From Candidatus Eiseniibacteriota bacterium (GTDB lineage Bacteria; Eisenbacteria; RBG-16-71-46; CAIMUX01), in contig CAIMUX010000133.1 in assembly GCA_903844735.1 (NCBI GenBank), positions 1 through 64,000 of the forward strand: a stretch of 64,000 nucleotides of DNA, given 5' to 3'. The position numbers were made by a program, and so were the translations under genes. Below, piece after piece: positions 1 to 6,790 of the stretch. How positions within the stretch are numbered: position 1 is the first letter of the stretch; each line of letters begins with the position of its first letter. The notes below the pieces were generated by a model. The model was not told the origin of the DNA. It was given only the letters and a program-made list of their open reading frames with translations, and ran no database searches.

Positions 1-136
1 AATCTGCGTAATCTGCGTAATCTGCGTAATCTGCGTAATCTGCGTAATCTGCGTAATCTGCGTAATCTGCGTAATCTGCGTAATCTGCGTAATCTGCGTA
101 ATCTGCGTAATCTGCGTAATCTGCGTAATCTGCGTA
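1..136. repeat. 9-bp tandem repeat array
   Basis: Fifteen perfect head-to-tail copies of the 9-mer AATCTGCGT run from the window edge to about 136, so the array may extend further left. It ends roughly 95 bp before the start codon of the glycine-rich secreted protein, which places it in that gene's upstream region. The unit is a multiple of three, but no long coding frame through it is supported. Copy number of such perfect short arrays commonly varies by slippage. Confidence 0.95.
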
Positions 137-231
137 GGTCGGCGTGGACAGTGAGTGGCAGAGCAGCCCGGTCACGGCTAAGCCGCCGGCCGGATTCCAG
201 GCAAGAACATGTCCGTCCCAGGAGGAGTTCC

Positions 232-1566
232 ATGATGGTTCCCCGCAGTGTTCCAAGCATCACCGGCGGCGTTCGCCGGGTCATCGACGGCCGGATCGTC
301 GGCTATCGGTCGCTGGCAGTTGGCATCCTGGGGCTTGTGGCTTGTGCTTCGTTCGCCTTTGCGGCGCCGAATGTCCATTCCGATGGGTCGGACGGGGCGT
401 TTGCTCCGACGGCAGCCACGACGACCATCAACCTTGGGCTGGCGTCGACGGGGACTTGGGACCAGCCTGGCGAGGTGAGTGGGAATGGTGTGTATGATCC
501 GGTGAAGTGGGCGGTGGTGTTCAAGTATGTCTCGGTGAACATTGCTTCGGGGAAGACCGTGACGTTCCTCAACCATCCGTCGGGGGCTCCGGTTGTCTGG
601 CTCGTGCAGGGCGACATCACGATCGTGGGTACGATCAACGTGTCCGGGGCCGGCTACAATCTCACAGGGTCGTTCGCGAACGCTGGTCCGGGAGGATTCG
701 CTGGCGGCAGAGGGCGCTTGAGCGCCTCCAACTCGGGGAGCGCGGGACTCGGGCCCGGCGGCGGCGGCCACAGTTCGGCGGCTTTCGGTAGCGCCGGCTA
801 TGGTCTCGCGGGCAATGGCACGCTGGCAGGAATCATGTACGGAAATGCGCGCATCCTGCCGCTCATCGGCGGTTCCGGCGGCGGAGGCAGCGAGAACGAT
901 CCCGCCTCGGGTGGCGGCGGCGGTGGTGCGATTCTACTCGCCTCCCAAGGCGCTGTCTCAATAAGTGGATCCGTCAACGCTGGGGGCGGTGCCGGCTCGA
1001 TCAACTACGGGAGCTACTACTATGACTCGGGTGGCGGATCCGGCGGAGGCATTCGGATCATCGCCAACAGTGTGGTCGGTGCTGCCGGAGGACTCCAAGC
1101 GCAGGGCGGCGGGGGTATGGCTGCTGGCAGCGTCGGTCGCATTCGGGTGGAAGCGAATACGCTAGGGTTGACCGGAAGCAGCGGTCCCGATTATACGTGG
1201 CTTAGTCCCTTGGAGAGCGACATCGCCGTCCTCTGGCTGCCCGACACCGCTCCCCGGATCCACGTCGTTACCGTGGGCAGCCAGACCGTCCCAGACGATC
1301 CGCTGGGCCAGTTCAACCCGCCCGGCGATGTCCTCCTCGTGACCACCGACCCGCAGCCGGTGGTGCTGCAGGCGTACAACGTCCCGACTGATCTCCCGGG
1401 CCGATGGCTGGTGAAGCTCCGCGTGACCCAGCGAAATGGCACGTCCACGATGATCAACGCCGACTATCAGACCGGCGACGCGCTGTCCTCCACCTGGCAG
1501 GCCTCGTTGACCGGTGTGCCGCTGAACGACTTCGTCGCGGTCCAGGCTCGGGCCTCCGCGCAGTAG
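232..1566 (+). CDS. secreted glycine-rich protein (cassette A, copy 1)
   Basis: A predicted secreted protein of 444 residues; no enzymatic family is recognised. The start is the ATG-ATG pair at 232/235, which has an AGGAGG-like site just upstream. Residues about 28-45 are hydrophobic and end in AFA-AP, a plausible signal peptidase site. Residues about 145-310 are very rich in Gly with alternating Ser/Ala and short beta-prone stretches (GGGGGGAILLAS, GGGSGGGIRIIAN), as in repetitive beta-helix or adhesin-like surface proteins. The last 115 residues are non-repetitive and are clearly similar to the remnant at 7369-7735 (shared NVPTDL, RW-VKLRV, FVA). The gene is followed by cassette gene B. Role on the cell surface is inference. 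Confidence 0.8.
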   Translation: MMVPRSVPSITGGVRRVIDGRIVGYRSLAVGILGLVACASFAFAAPNVHSDGSDGAFAPTAATTTINLGLASTGTWDQPGEVSGNGVYDPVKWAVVFKYVSVNIASGKTVTFLNHPSGAPVVWLVQGDITIVGTINVSGAGYNLTGSFANAGPGGFAGGRGRLSASNSGSAGLGPGGGGHSSAAFGSAGYGLAGNGTLAGIMYGNARILPLIGGSGGGGSENDPASGGGGGGAILLASQGAVSISGSVNAGGGAGSINYGSYYYDSGGGSGGGIRIIANSVVGAAGGLQAQGGGGMAAGSVGRIRVEANTLGLTGSSGPDYTWLSPLESDIAVLWLPDTAPRIHVVTVGSQTVPDDPLGQFNPPGDVLLVTTDPQPVVLQAYNVPTDLPGRWLVKLRVTQRNGTSTMINADYQTGDALSSTWQASLTGVPLNDFVAVQARASAQ

Positions 1567-1625
1567 TTCCCGCGGTCCCTCATCGTGCGTACGCCAACCC
1601 AACGGACCGAAGCGTGGAGGATCTT

Positions 1626-2312
1626 GTGGATCGCAAAGGACTGGGTCGCGCCGGCGGGATAGGCTGGCTGGTGGTCGTTCTGGTGTTGCCGGGCGAGGGT
1701 GCGGTGCGCGCCCAGGAGTTCACGGACGCTATCTCGCGGAAGGTGTCGGTGCTGAACGGGGCGGGTGAGTTCGGCGATGCGGTCAGTCGTACAATCGCGG
1801 TCGGGAACGGGACGCAGGAGTTTGTCGACGCGAATGACCGATTGCTCTCGGTCACGACGACGCTGTATAGCGATGCGATTGCGCGGCAGGTGGCGGTTTG
1901 GAATTCGCCGGCGGGGATGGTGGAGGGGTTTGGGGATGCGAGTGGGAGGTTGTTTTCGGTTTACGTGGACTCCGTGCAAACTGGCGGGTCGATCGTCGCG
2001 TGGGGACCGTGCGATCTTGATTCCGCTCTCTGCGCCGTGCCCCCGCCCAATTCGGGGTTCGTGGCGGTCGCCACAGCCTCTTGCGACAACTTCGGTCTCA
2101 AGTCTGATGGGACAATCGTGAGCTGGCACTCGGAGGACCCGTTTTCCCCCTGCCCGGAAGGGTGGGGGGATGCTGTCCCCGAGCCGAACTCCGGCTTCGT
2201 GGCGGTCTCGGGAGGCTATTACTACAGTTTGGGCCTTAGGTCGAACGGGGAGATTGTGGCGTGGGGAGCTTTGGGGAGGATCGCCTCTTTCTCTTCCTTT
2301 CGGATGAGATGA
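1626..2312 (+). CDS. secreted repeat protein with RCC1-like blades, 3' truncated (cassette B, copy 1)
   Basis: The GTG start at 1626 follows GGAGG at 1616-1620. A signal peptide ends near AVRA-QEF. It is followed by five short repeats of the form (F/Y)xDAxxRxxxV and then RCC1-like units (GSIVAWG; GFVAVATASCDNFGLKSDG; GFVAVSGGYYYSLGLRSNG). The RCC1 frame is cut at about 2268, exactly where a 69-bp repeat begins, and the last residues (LGRIASFSSFRMR) are read from the repeat. The paralogue at 7755-8870 continues into a Cys-rich part and a C-terminal sorting domain, both missing here. This copy is therefore probably truncated and not properly anchored or exported. Confidence 0.75.
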   Translation: MDRKGLGRAGGIGWLVVVLVLPGEGAVRAQEFTDAISRKVSVLNGAGEFGDAVSRTIAVGNGTQEFVDANDRLLSVTTTLYSDAIARQVAVWNSPAGMVEGFGDASGRLFSVYVDSVQTGGSIVAWGPCDLDSALCAVPPPNSGFVAVATASCDNFGLKSDGTIVSWHSEDPFSPCPEGWGDAVPEPNSGFVAVSGGYYYSLGLRSNGEIVAWGALGRIASFSSFRMR

Positions 2313-2337
2313 CAATGAAGGCTTGGGGCTGGTTGAT
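2269..2337 (+). repeat. 69-bp direct repeat, copy 1
   Basis: Positions 2269-2337 and 3491-3559 match at 68 of 69 bases; the one difference is T at 2310 against C at 3532. The last 23 bases are the start of a reading frame beginning MKAWGWL, which looks like the first residues of a signal peptide. The repeat therefore seems to be a leader plus the 5' end of a secreted-protein gene. A shorter relative of the first 41 bases lies at about 8918-8958, downstream of the intact cassette B gene. Confidence 0.93.
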
Positions 2338-2380
2338 CGTTCTATCCGTACCGAAACCGGCTACCGCCCGTGGGCGCTGA
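2315..2380 (+). pseudogene. 5' end of a secreted-protein gene (21 codons)
   Basis: An ATG inside the 69-bp repeat opens a 21-residue frame, MKAWGWLIVLSV followed by PKPATARGR, with a charged start, a hydrophobic core and an Ala-x-Ala-like region. This looks like a signal peptide without a body. In the second copy of the repeat the same start runs only MKAWGWLMA before a stop. Most likely both are gene starts cut off by recombination; expression is doubtful. Confidence 0.4.
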
Positions 2381-2440
2381 TCCTTCGGTGAACCGCCGAT
2401 GTCCGTCGCCGTCCCCGGGTTCTATCCCTGCGCCGGGTGC

Positions 2441-3297
2441 TCACGTGTCACCGCCTCGTTCTGCCTCCCGATCGAGAATGGCGCGTCCTTCGGTGGTGAG
2501 TCGGTACTTCTGCAGGCGACTGTTTGGAGTATCCGGCAGCGTGTACTCGATGATTCCCTGTTCCAGAAGATTGCGCACCGTACGCTGCAGCGAGCCGGTT
2601 CTGGTTTTCAGCCCCAACGCGCCGGCGACCTCGCTCATCGATCGCGGAGCCCGGCGCAGCAATCCCAGGACCTGCCCTGACTGCACCCCTGACTGCACCC
2701 CTGACTGCACCCCTGAAGGGGCGAGAGAGGGGCCATCGACTGCGGTCCCTGTACGCACGGGCAATCGGATGAGAAAGTGCGTTCGGTCCCCATCGCTTTC
2801 GAACCGCGGCGGCGCCGAGCCATTCTGGGCCATCACCTTGAGGATCTTGGGAATCCCCGTCGAGCACCCCTCGGTGAGGTCGAGCTCCTTCAGAAACTCG
2901 CCGATTCGCCGGTTGCGATACCGACGACTGACCGCCCGGCCGGCCTGAAGATCTTCCATGCGTATCGAGCGATCCGGTCCCGGAAAGCTCAACACCACCA
3001 GTTCGTCGGGCGTGATGCGCACTTCCACCGGTTCCCGCACCTCGTACGAGCGGTGGTACACGGCATTGACCACGGCCTCTTCGATCGCCGCCCTCGGGAA
3101 ATTCCAGAACCGCTCTGCTTCGGGACGATCGGCGTGCTTGATGACGGTTTCCTTGAGATAGTGGCGCTCGATGTAGTCGATGGCGTCGCGGGTGATGCGT
3201 GCCAGTGGTCCCTGAAAGATCTTCTCCTCGAAGCGATCGCCTCCCGCGCCCTCCGGAAACCACACGACATCGATCTGCGTCGCCGGAAAGAAGCGAT
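2441..3297 (-). pseudogene. AlbA_2/RecG-like ATP-binding regulator, C-terminal part
   Basis: This is the C-terminal two thirds of a COG2865-type putative transcriptional regulator (AlbA_2 domain, GHKL-like ATP-binding part, winged helix). Visible signatures are FWNFPRAAIEEAVVNAVYHR (ATP-binding N-box-like), PDELVVLSFPGPDRSI and GCSTGIPKILKVM, then three SGVQ repeats and a C-terminal winged helix (SMSEVAGALGLKT). The homologous part begins at HRFFPATQ near 3297. The N-terminal AlbA_2 domain is missing, because 3296 onward is instead the sense strand of a sorting-domain fragment. The open frame continues to 3802 through unrelated DNA, so a single long chimeric protein could be made in theory. 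A remnant is more likely. Confidence 0.75.
2684..2724 (-). repeat. three 12-bp units coding SGVQ
   Basis: The plus strand reads CTGACTGCACCC three times in succession around 2684-2724. On the minus strand this encodes SGVQSGVQSGVQ, a flexible linker between the ATP-binding and winged-helix parts of the regulator. Such linkers are frequent in this family. Confidence 0.7.
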
Positions 3298-3442
3298 GCG
3301 TGGCGTCTTGGATGGACGCACGATCACACAGGAATGGGACGGTCGAGACGATGCCGGGCGGGAAACGCCGACCGGGGTCTATCTGGCCCGGCTGCGCAGC
3401 GGATCGGGTGAGGTGCTCGCGAAGCTCATCAGGGCGCGGTGA
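3296..3442 (+). pseudogene. C-terminal half of a type IX/FlgD-like sorting domain
   Basis: In the plus frame ending at 3442 the sequence reads VLDGRTITQEWDGRDDAGRE, then TPTGVYLARLRSGSGEVLAK and LIRAR-stop. It is nearly identical to the end of the protein at 7755-8870. The downstream bases (TGA AACGGAACGG.GCCTCAGGC) also match, so this is a piece of gene plus its 3' flank. It starts abruptly in the middle of the domain, and no upstream reading frame belongs to it. The missing first half has a matching orphan fragment at 9833-9964. Confidence 0.8.
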
Positions 3443-3490
3443 AACGGAACGGAGCCTCAGGCAAATGCTGAGTGGTGGGGGCGGTCTTCT

Positions 3491-3559
3491 CTTTGGGGAG
3501 GATCGCCTCTTTCTCTTCCTTTCGGATGAGACGACAATGAAGGCTTGGGGCTGGTTGAT
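3491..3559 (+). repeat. 69-bp direct repeat, copy 2
   Basis: Second copy of the repeat at 2269-2337 (one mismatch). Its left flank is the normal 3' flank of a sorting-domain gene, also seen at 8871-8917. Its right edge is exactly where the nucleotidyltransferase-like gene on the minus strand loses its homology. The repeat therefore marks a recombination junction. Confidence 0.93.
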
Positions 3560-3802
3560 GGCGTGACCGCCGCGCAGGTACTTGAGCTGTATGGGGGGAA
3601 CCGCGATCACCTCAGCTTGAAGATCGTCGAGTGCCCGACGCAGCCGGACCAGGTTGGCGGCATCGGCCAGGATGGCGAGGTCTGTGTCGCGGCTAAACTC
3701 GGCTGCGCCGTAGAACACGCACGCCTGTCCGCCCATGAGCAGGGCGCGAACGCGGTGCGCGCGGATCGAAGAAAGGACTTTGAGTATCGGGTTCGGGATC
3801 AA
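3557..3802 (-). pseudogene. nucleotidyltransferase-like gene, N-terminal fragment
   Basis: About 82 residues from MIPNPILKVLSSIRAHRVRA resemble the N-terminus of small nucleotidyltransferase-fold proteins: ALLMGGQACVFYGAAEFSRD, then TDLAIL with the GG/GQ and DxD-type elements. Proteins of this kind are usual in mobile toxin-antitoxin-like pairs. Homology stops at YLRGGHAI, exactly at the edge of the 69-bp repeat. The frame then runs antisense through the repeat and into the regulator fragment. The start overlaps the upstream 76-codon gene, as expected for a translationally coupled pair. Nearly certainly inactive. Confidence 0.75.
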
Positions 3803-3923
3803 GTGACCCTCCGAGCGCGAGGTAAGCCGGCCAGAGCCTCTCGCTCTCCAGCCAGCGTTGGACCGGCGTGAGTCGGTACCATTCGGCCCATTCCTCTCCG
3901 ACGAGCTGTTCCGCCCGGATCAT
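3693..3923 (-). CDS. small partner protein of the nucleotidyltransferase (76 aa)
   Basis: A 76-residue acidic/aromatic protein: MIRAEQLVGEEWAEWYRLTP, then LGGSLDPEPDTQSPFFD and a basic tail ending RVLRRSRV. I recognise this from recall as the small conserved hypothetical protein commonly encoded directly before a nucleotidyltransferase-fold gene; it has no assigned function that I know. The downstream nucleotidyltransferase begins inside its 3' end (3802), so the pair would be coupled, but the partner is truncated here. Its intactness next to a broken partner suggests recent damage. Confidence 0.65.
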   Translation of the reverse strand: MIRAEQLVGEEWAEWYRLTPVQRWLESERLWPAYLALGGSLDPEPDTQSPFFDPRAPRSRPAHGRTGVRVLRRSRV

Positions 3924-3941
3924 GAAGAACTTATAGCAGGT

Positions 3942-4029
3942 TCACGCCCGTGGGTAAATCGCGGTCGTTCCGGGGGCATCCGCGATGTCGTAGTGCTCAA
4001 GCTTGCCGGGGAAGTGGACTCGGACTCGA
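3942..4029 (-). pseudogene. unrecognised C-terminal gene fragment
   Basis: A short minus-strand frame reads VHFPGKLEHYDIADAPGTTA and ends IYPRA-stop, without a start codon or ribosome-binding site. It lies between the truncated DUF5615 start and the 76-codon gene and looks like the end of some gene. I cannot assign a family. It could also be a chance open stretch. Confidence 0.25.
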
Positions 4030-4083
4030 TCATGCCGCGATCTTGATCTGCGGATCCACGCCTCCGTCGGCGACCAGAGTCAT
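4030..4083 (-). pseudogene. DUF5615 (PIN-like toxin) start, truncated
   Basis: The ATG at 4083 overlaps the DUF433 stop in an ATGA arrangement and opens MTLVADGGVDPQI before running into KIAA-stop. DUF5615 PIN-like proteins typically start with (M)xLVADEGVD.QIV. They are usually the second gene of a DUF433-DUF5615 pair with just this overlap. Only the first 13 codons are left, so the toxin half of the pair is lost. Confidence 0.6.
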
Positions 4084-4319
4084 GAGACCGTCTTGCTGAG
4101 TGGATGGGCGACCTCTGTTTTCATCGCCTCGGCAGCGAAGGCTAGGGCCGCCAGCACCCCCTCCCGAGTGAGCCGAGGATGCGCCCCAAGAATGTCTTCC
4201 AACGACTCTCCCGCCGCCAGCTTCTCCAGGATGAGCTCGACGGTGATCCGGGTGCCCAGGATCACGGGCTTGCCCATCATGATCTCCGGGTCGGAAACAA
4301 CTTTCTCCGTGATGTTCAT
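4080..4319 (-). CDS. DUF433 antitoxin-type protein
   Basis: A 79-residue protein starting MNITEKVVSDPEIMMGKPVI at 4319, with GGAG 8 bases upstream. The diagnostic DUF433 core is visible: DPEIMMGKPVILGTRITVEL, ILEKLAAGESLEDILGAHPR and LTREGVLAALAFAAE. DUF433 proteins are VapB-like helix-turn-helix antitoxins and normally pair with a DUF5615 PIN-like ribonuclease. Here the partner survives only as a 13-codon start, so this is an orphan antitoxin. A longer frame with an upstream start at 4391 exists but does not match the family N-terminus. Confidence 0.88.
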   Translation of the reverse strand: MNITEKVVSDPEIMMGKPVILGTRITVELILEKLAAGESLEDILGAHPRLTREGVLAALAFAAEAMKTEVAHPLSKTVS

Positions 4320-4636
4320 GGTCGAAACTCCATGGCCAAGATCCGACCGATTCTGCCGTCGCATGTGCCAGAGTATCCGGGACGAGAGCAAGCGTACCCA
4401 GGAACCGATCGCACTGCTACGATTTGCCCATCATCCGGCGGGCAGGACTCTTTGCAAGGGCCGGATGAGCCTACGTTGCCGAGCAGAGCGAACTCGTCGC
4501 CCGGCGAACCGGGGACGGGCAAAACCGCACGACGTGCGAATGCCGGCGTCTGGGCCGAACGCAAGGAATTCTCCCAGTGGGCCGGCGTCAGATCGATCGA
4601 TGTCTCCGTTGGAATCAGCGTCCCGGGCAGGGTCAT
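4316..4636 (-). CDS. hypothetical small ORF overlapping an AbiE-like fragment
   Basis: A 106-codon frame (MTLPGTLIPTETSIDLTPAH...) whose ATG overlaps the stop of the preceding minus-strand fragment at 4633-4636 (ATGA), a layout typical of coupled genes. The first 20 residues look gene-like. After about residue 35 the composition becomes Cys/Gly/Pro-rich and irregular, suggesting that the original gene is broken there. I recognise no family. It may be only the start of a lost partner gene. Confidence 0.3.
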   Translation of the reverse strand: MTLPGTLIPTETSIDLTPAHWENSLRSAQTPAFARRAVLPVPGSPGDEFALLGNVGSSGPCKESCPPDDGQIVAVRSVPGYACSRPGYSGTCDGRIGRILAMEFRP

Positions 4637-4812
4637 GCGATCGAGTTCTGATACGGTTGCATGACCCTCACCAGGCGGCAGATGCGTGCGAAACGAGCGA
4701 GCTCGGTCACGCCGGCGCGATGTCGGCGACTGAAATCCCGAACGGCCTCAACCGCGACGGCGATGCCGGCCTTGTGGCGGTGCTTGAAACAGTCCGCCAC
4801 CGCGATGGCCGG
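4633..4812 (-). pseudogene. C-terminal fragment of a toxin-antitoxin-type protein
   Basis: The minus frame reads GDPAIAVADCFKHRHKAGIA, then VEAVRDFSRRHRAGVTELAR, FARICRLVRVMQPYQNSIA and a stop. The (E)LxRFARICRVxxVMxPY ending resembles C-termini of AbiE-like or other nucleotidyltransferase-partner proteins, but this is from memory and uncertain. The fragment is fused to the DUF4143-type fragment immediately upstream; the junction is near 4812. It therefore has no N-terminus of its own. Confidence 0.4.
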
Positions 4813-4960
4813 ATCTCCCGAACCGCGAATGCCGACGTCAAGATGTCGAGGTAGCGGCACACGGTAGTGTCGGCCACGTCGAAGGCCCGGCCGAACTCAG
4901 AAGAGCGTTCCACGACGGACCGTGGAGGCGGGCGAGGACGGACCAGAATCGGCGAAGTCC
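4812..4960 (-). pseudogene. DUF4143 ATPase fragment (frameshifted)
   Basis: The minus-strand translation gives VLARLHGPSWNALL in one frame and SSEFGRAFDVADTTVCRYLD, ILTSAFAVREI in the next. Together these match the helix-turn-helix segment of COG1373/DUF4143 AAA ATPases (..GxxWNxSEFxRAxGVADTTxRRYLDILT..). The change of frame between the two parts and the loss of everything after REI mark it as a remnant. Confidence 0.6.
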
Positions 4961-4975
4961 GTCGGCCGGTGCGAA

Positions 4976-5209
4976 TCAGGCTCCGTCGGTGGTTGACCTC
5001 ACCGAGATCAGATCGCTGTCCGAGATCGGGCGCACATCATCGGACGTCAAGGTCGCCACGGCCTGCGTCTTTCCCGCGGCCGTAACGACCTCGACCTCGA
5101 GGTCGACCGAGCCGCAAACCTGAACCACGGCGCCGAGATCGCCCTGGCAAAGACCGTATTGAGGGAGGTCACGCCGGAGCACCACCGTATCGAGAAGCTT
5201 GTAGGTCAT
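4976..5209 (-). CDS. DUF4926 domain protein
   Basis: A 77-residue protein: MTYKLLDTVVLRRDLPQYGL, CQGDLGAVVQVCG, LEVEVVTAAGKTQAVATLT, DDVRPI. This is the compact beta-barrel-like DUF4926 pattern (LLDTVVL..DLPE.GL..GDLGAVVEV....VEFV...G.T.A..TL...D.R). The function is unknown. DUF4926 genes frequently follow DUF6883 genes, and here the ATG overlaps the DUF6883 stop (ATGA at 5206-5209), so the two are translationally coupled. A two-gene toxin-antitoxin-like role is inference from the context only. Confidence 0.85.
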   Translation of the reverse strand: MTYKLLDTVVLRRDLPQYGLCQGDLGAVVQVCGSVDLEVEVVTAAGKTQAVATLTSDDVRPISDSDLISVRSTTDGA

Positions 5210-5547
5210 GCCCCCCCCGCTGGAAAGGCGGTAACGAAACGGGGAAAGTCCTCATGGGACCGGATGATCCAGACGGTCACGACGACCGCCTCCCCCCCGA
5301 TCAGCAGGTCGATCGCACCACGCATCCGACACTTTCGCCCATACGATGTTTCCTCCATGGCTTCGACGGTTCCGGAGTCTGCCACGTCGAGCAGGACCGA
5401 CTCAAGAAGTCGCCAATCTTCGGCCAAGCATCCGAGCCTGGCGAAATATGCGGCCTTGAGGCAACCGACCGGATGGGCGAAGGACAGGAGATAGCCGGTC
5501 AGCTTGGCGGGATCGATGACGGCACGCGCTGCCCCGGAGAGACTCAA
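5206..5547 (-). CDS. DUF6883 domain protein
   Basis: A 113-residue protein starting at TTG 5547, which has GGAGG nine bases upstream. The frame is open to 5817, but the upstream part does not match the family. Diagnostic segments are KLTGYLLSFAHPVGCLKAAY, ETSYGRKCRMRG, AVVVTVWIIRSHEDFPRFVT and AFP. DUF6883 proteins are small and occur in toxin-like cassettes and as C-terminal domains of polymorphic toxins. It overlaps DUF4926 by four bases. The upstream open stretch (5548-5817) includes a repeat shared with 8976-9026 and was probably joined to this gene by recombination. Confidence 0.8.
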   Translation of the reverse strand: MSLSGAARAVIDPAKLTGYLLSFAHPVGCLKAAYFARLGCLAEDWRLLESVLLDVADSGTVEAMEETSYGRKCRMRGAIDLLIGGEAVVVTVWIIRSHEDFPRFVTAFPAGGA

Positions 5548-5707
5548 GCTCTCGGCCCTCCAGTCGTCAATGAAGCGGGCTAGGGCGACGACGTGGAAGA
5601 TCTGCAGCGGGACCTGCTGGAAGTCATAGAGATGCCGCTGCAGGACGGTGAGCCCACGTTCGAGTCGGAGTTTGTCGGGGTTCCATGAGGTAGCGTTCAC
5701 GCGGCCA

Positions 5708-5757
5708 CATGACCTGGATGAACTGGCGGCGGGCTGAGAATCGATCGATCCGAGTCT
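5708..5757. repeat. about 48-bp dispersed repeat, copy 1
   Basis: CATGACCTGGATGAA.TGGC begins a block shared with 8975-9025 at roughly 85-90 percent identity. One copy lies just 5' of the DUF6883 unit and the other just 3' of the MqsA-type gene. It is not part of a recognised gene and may mark an old junction. Confidence 0.75.
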
Positions 5758-5839
5758 GTGCCGGTTTCTCGGTCCCGCAGAGATTTGACGGTGTTCGCCC
5801 GGCGAGAGGTGTGTCACCCGTGCCTTGGGGGCGTGTCTG

Positions 5840-6217
5840 TTACGCGGTCAGCGCACCGATCGGGAACACAGCAACACCGTCGTCGCGGACGTAGCCAAAG
5901 CCCGTGGCCGTGATCACCGCCGGCGCGATCGGCTCGCCCGTCGCGACCGTATCCACGCGAGCCTTCAGGCGGAGGAGGTGCTCGGCCGCCATCTCGATCT
6001 CGCCCAGACCGAACAGCACCTTGAACGCCGCCCAACGACCGTCGAGCATCTCGATGACTACAGCGGCTTCGAGGCCTGTCTCCTCCTCGGGCGAGACCGG
6101 GGACCCGGTCAGGATGAAGTACTCGCTGCCTCGGCGATCGTCGACGGCCCGGCGGAGGCGGTTCCAGATCTCCGGCGCCCGACGCCACTTGTCAATCAGC
6201 CCGGGGCCGTCTTCCAC
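5840..6217 (-). pseudogene. DUF4143 AAA ATPase with large internal deletion
   Basis: A 125-codon frame starting MEDGPGLIDKWRRAPEIWNR. The first 45 residues match the Walker-B side of COG1373 ATPases (PGLIDKWxxAPxIWNxxRRAVDDR, FILTGSPVSP). The remaining 75 match the extreme C-terminal nuclease-like domain (MLDGRWAAFKVLFGLGEIEM, GEPIAPAVITATGFGYVRDD, GVAVFPIGAL). Family members have about 250-300 residues between these blocks, so the centre is deleted in frame. The Walker A part is also missing. The protein cannot hydrolyse ATP and is treated as a remnant. Confidence 0.7.
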
Positions 6218-6351
6218 ACGCTAAACTGCGCCGTTCACGGTTCTCTTTCTGCGCGAGTGGCTTAGCCGGCGCATGGCCCTGGTGGCGATGTTGGCGCCAG
6301 CCGGGTGTTGCTCGTGACCTTGGGGTGAGGGCGGGCGCGTTCTCGCTCCTG

Positions 6352-6785
6352 GGGGGGCCACCGTACCATTGTTGTGGCCGGCTATGCACACGTGAGTCGG
6401 CCTTCGTGCCATTGTCCCGGTCGGCTACCCGCACGTGAGTGGGCCTTCGTGCCATTGACCCGGGCGGCTACCCGCACGTGAGTGGGCCTTCGTGCCATTG
6501 ACCCGGGCGGCTACCCGCATGCGAGTGGGCCTTCGTGCCATTGTCCCGGGCGGCTACCCGCATGCGAGTGGGCCTTCGTGCCATTGTCCCGGGCGGCTAC
6601 CCGCATGGGAGTGGGCCTTCGTGCCATTGACCCGGGCGGCTACCCGCACGTGAGTGGGCCTTCGTGCCATTGTCCCGGGCGGCTACCCGCACGTGAGTGG
6701 GCCTTCGTGCCATTGTCCCGGTCGGCTACCCGCATGCGAGTGGGCCTTCGTGCCATTGTCCCGGTCGGCTACTCATGCGTGAGTG
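6352..6785. repeat. 43-bp tandem repeat (minisatellite), about 10 copies
   Basis: The block GTGGGCCTTCGTGCCATTG followed by (A/T)CCCGG(G/T)CGGCTACCCGCA repeats with an exact 43-bp period. Phase marks are at 6395, 6438, 6481, 6524, 6567, 6610, 6653, 6696 and 6739, with a degenerate copy at 6352 and a partial one at 6782. Copies differ only at a few sites (GACCC or GTCCC; CACGTG, CATGCG or CATGGG). There are no unique spacers. The open frames through it are repeat artefacts because 43 is not a multiple of three. Confidence 0.95.
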
Positions 6786-6790
6786 CACCA

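Noticed and set aside
6352-6785. CRISPR array
   Set aside because: The 43-bp units follow one another directly with no unique spacers, differ only at a few fixed positions, and no cas genes are present.
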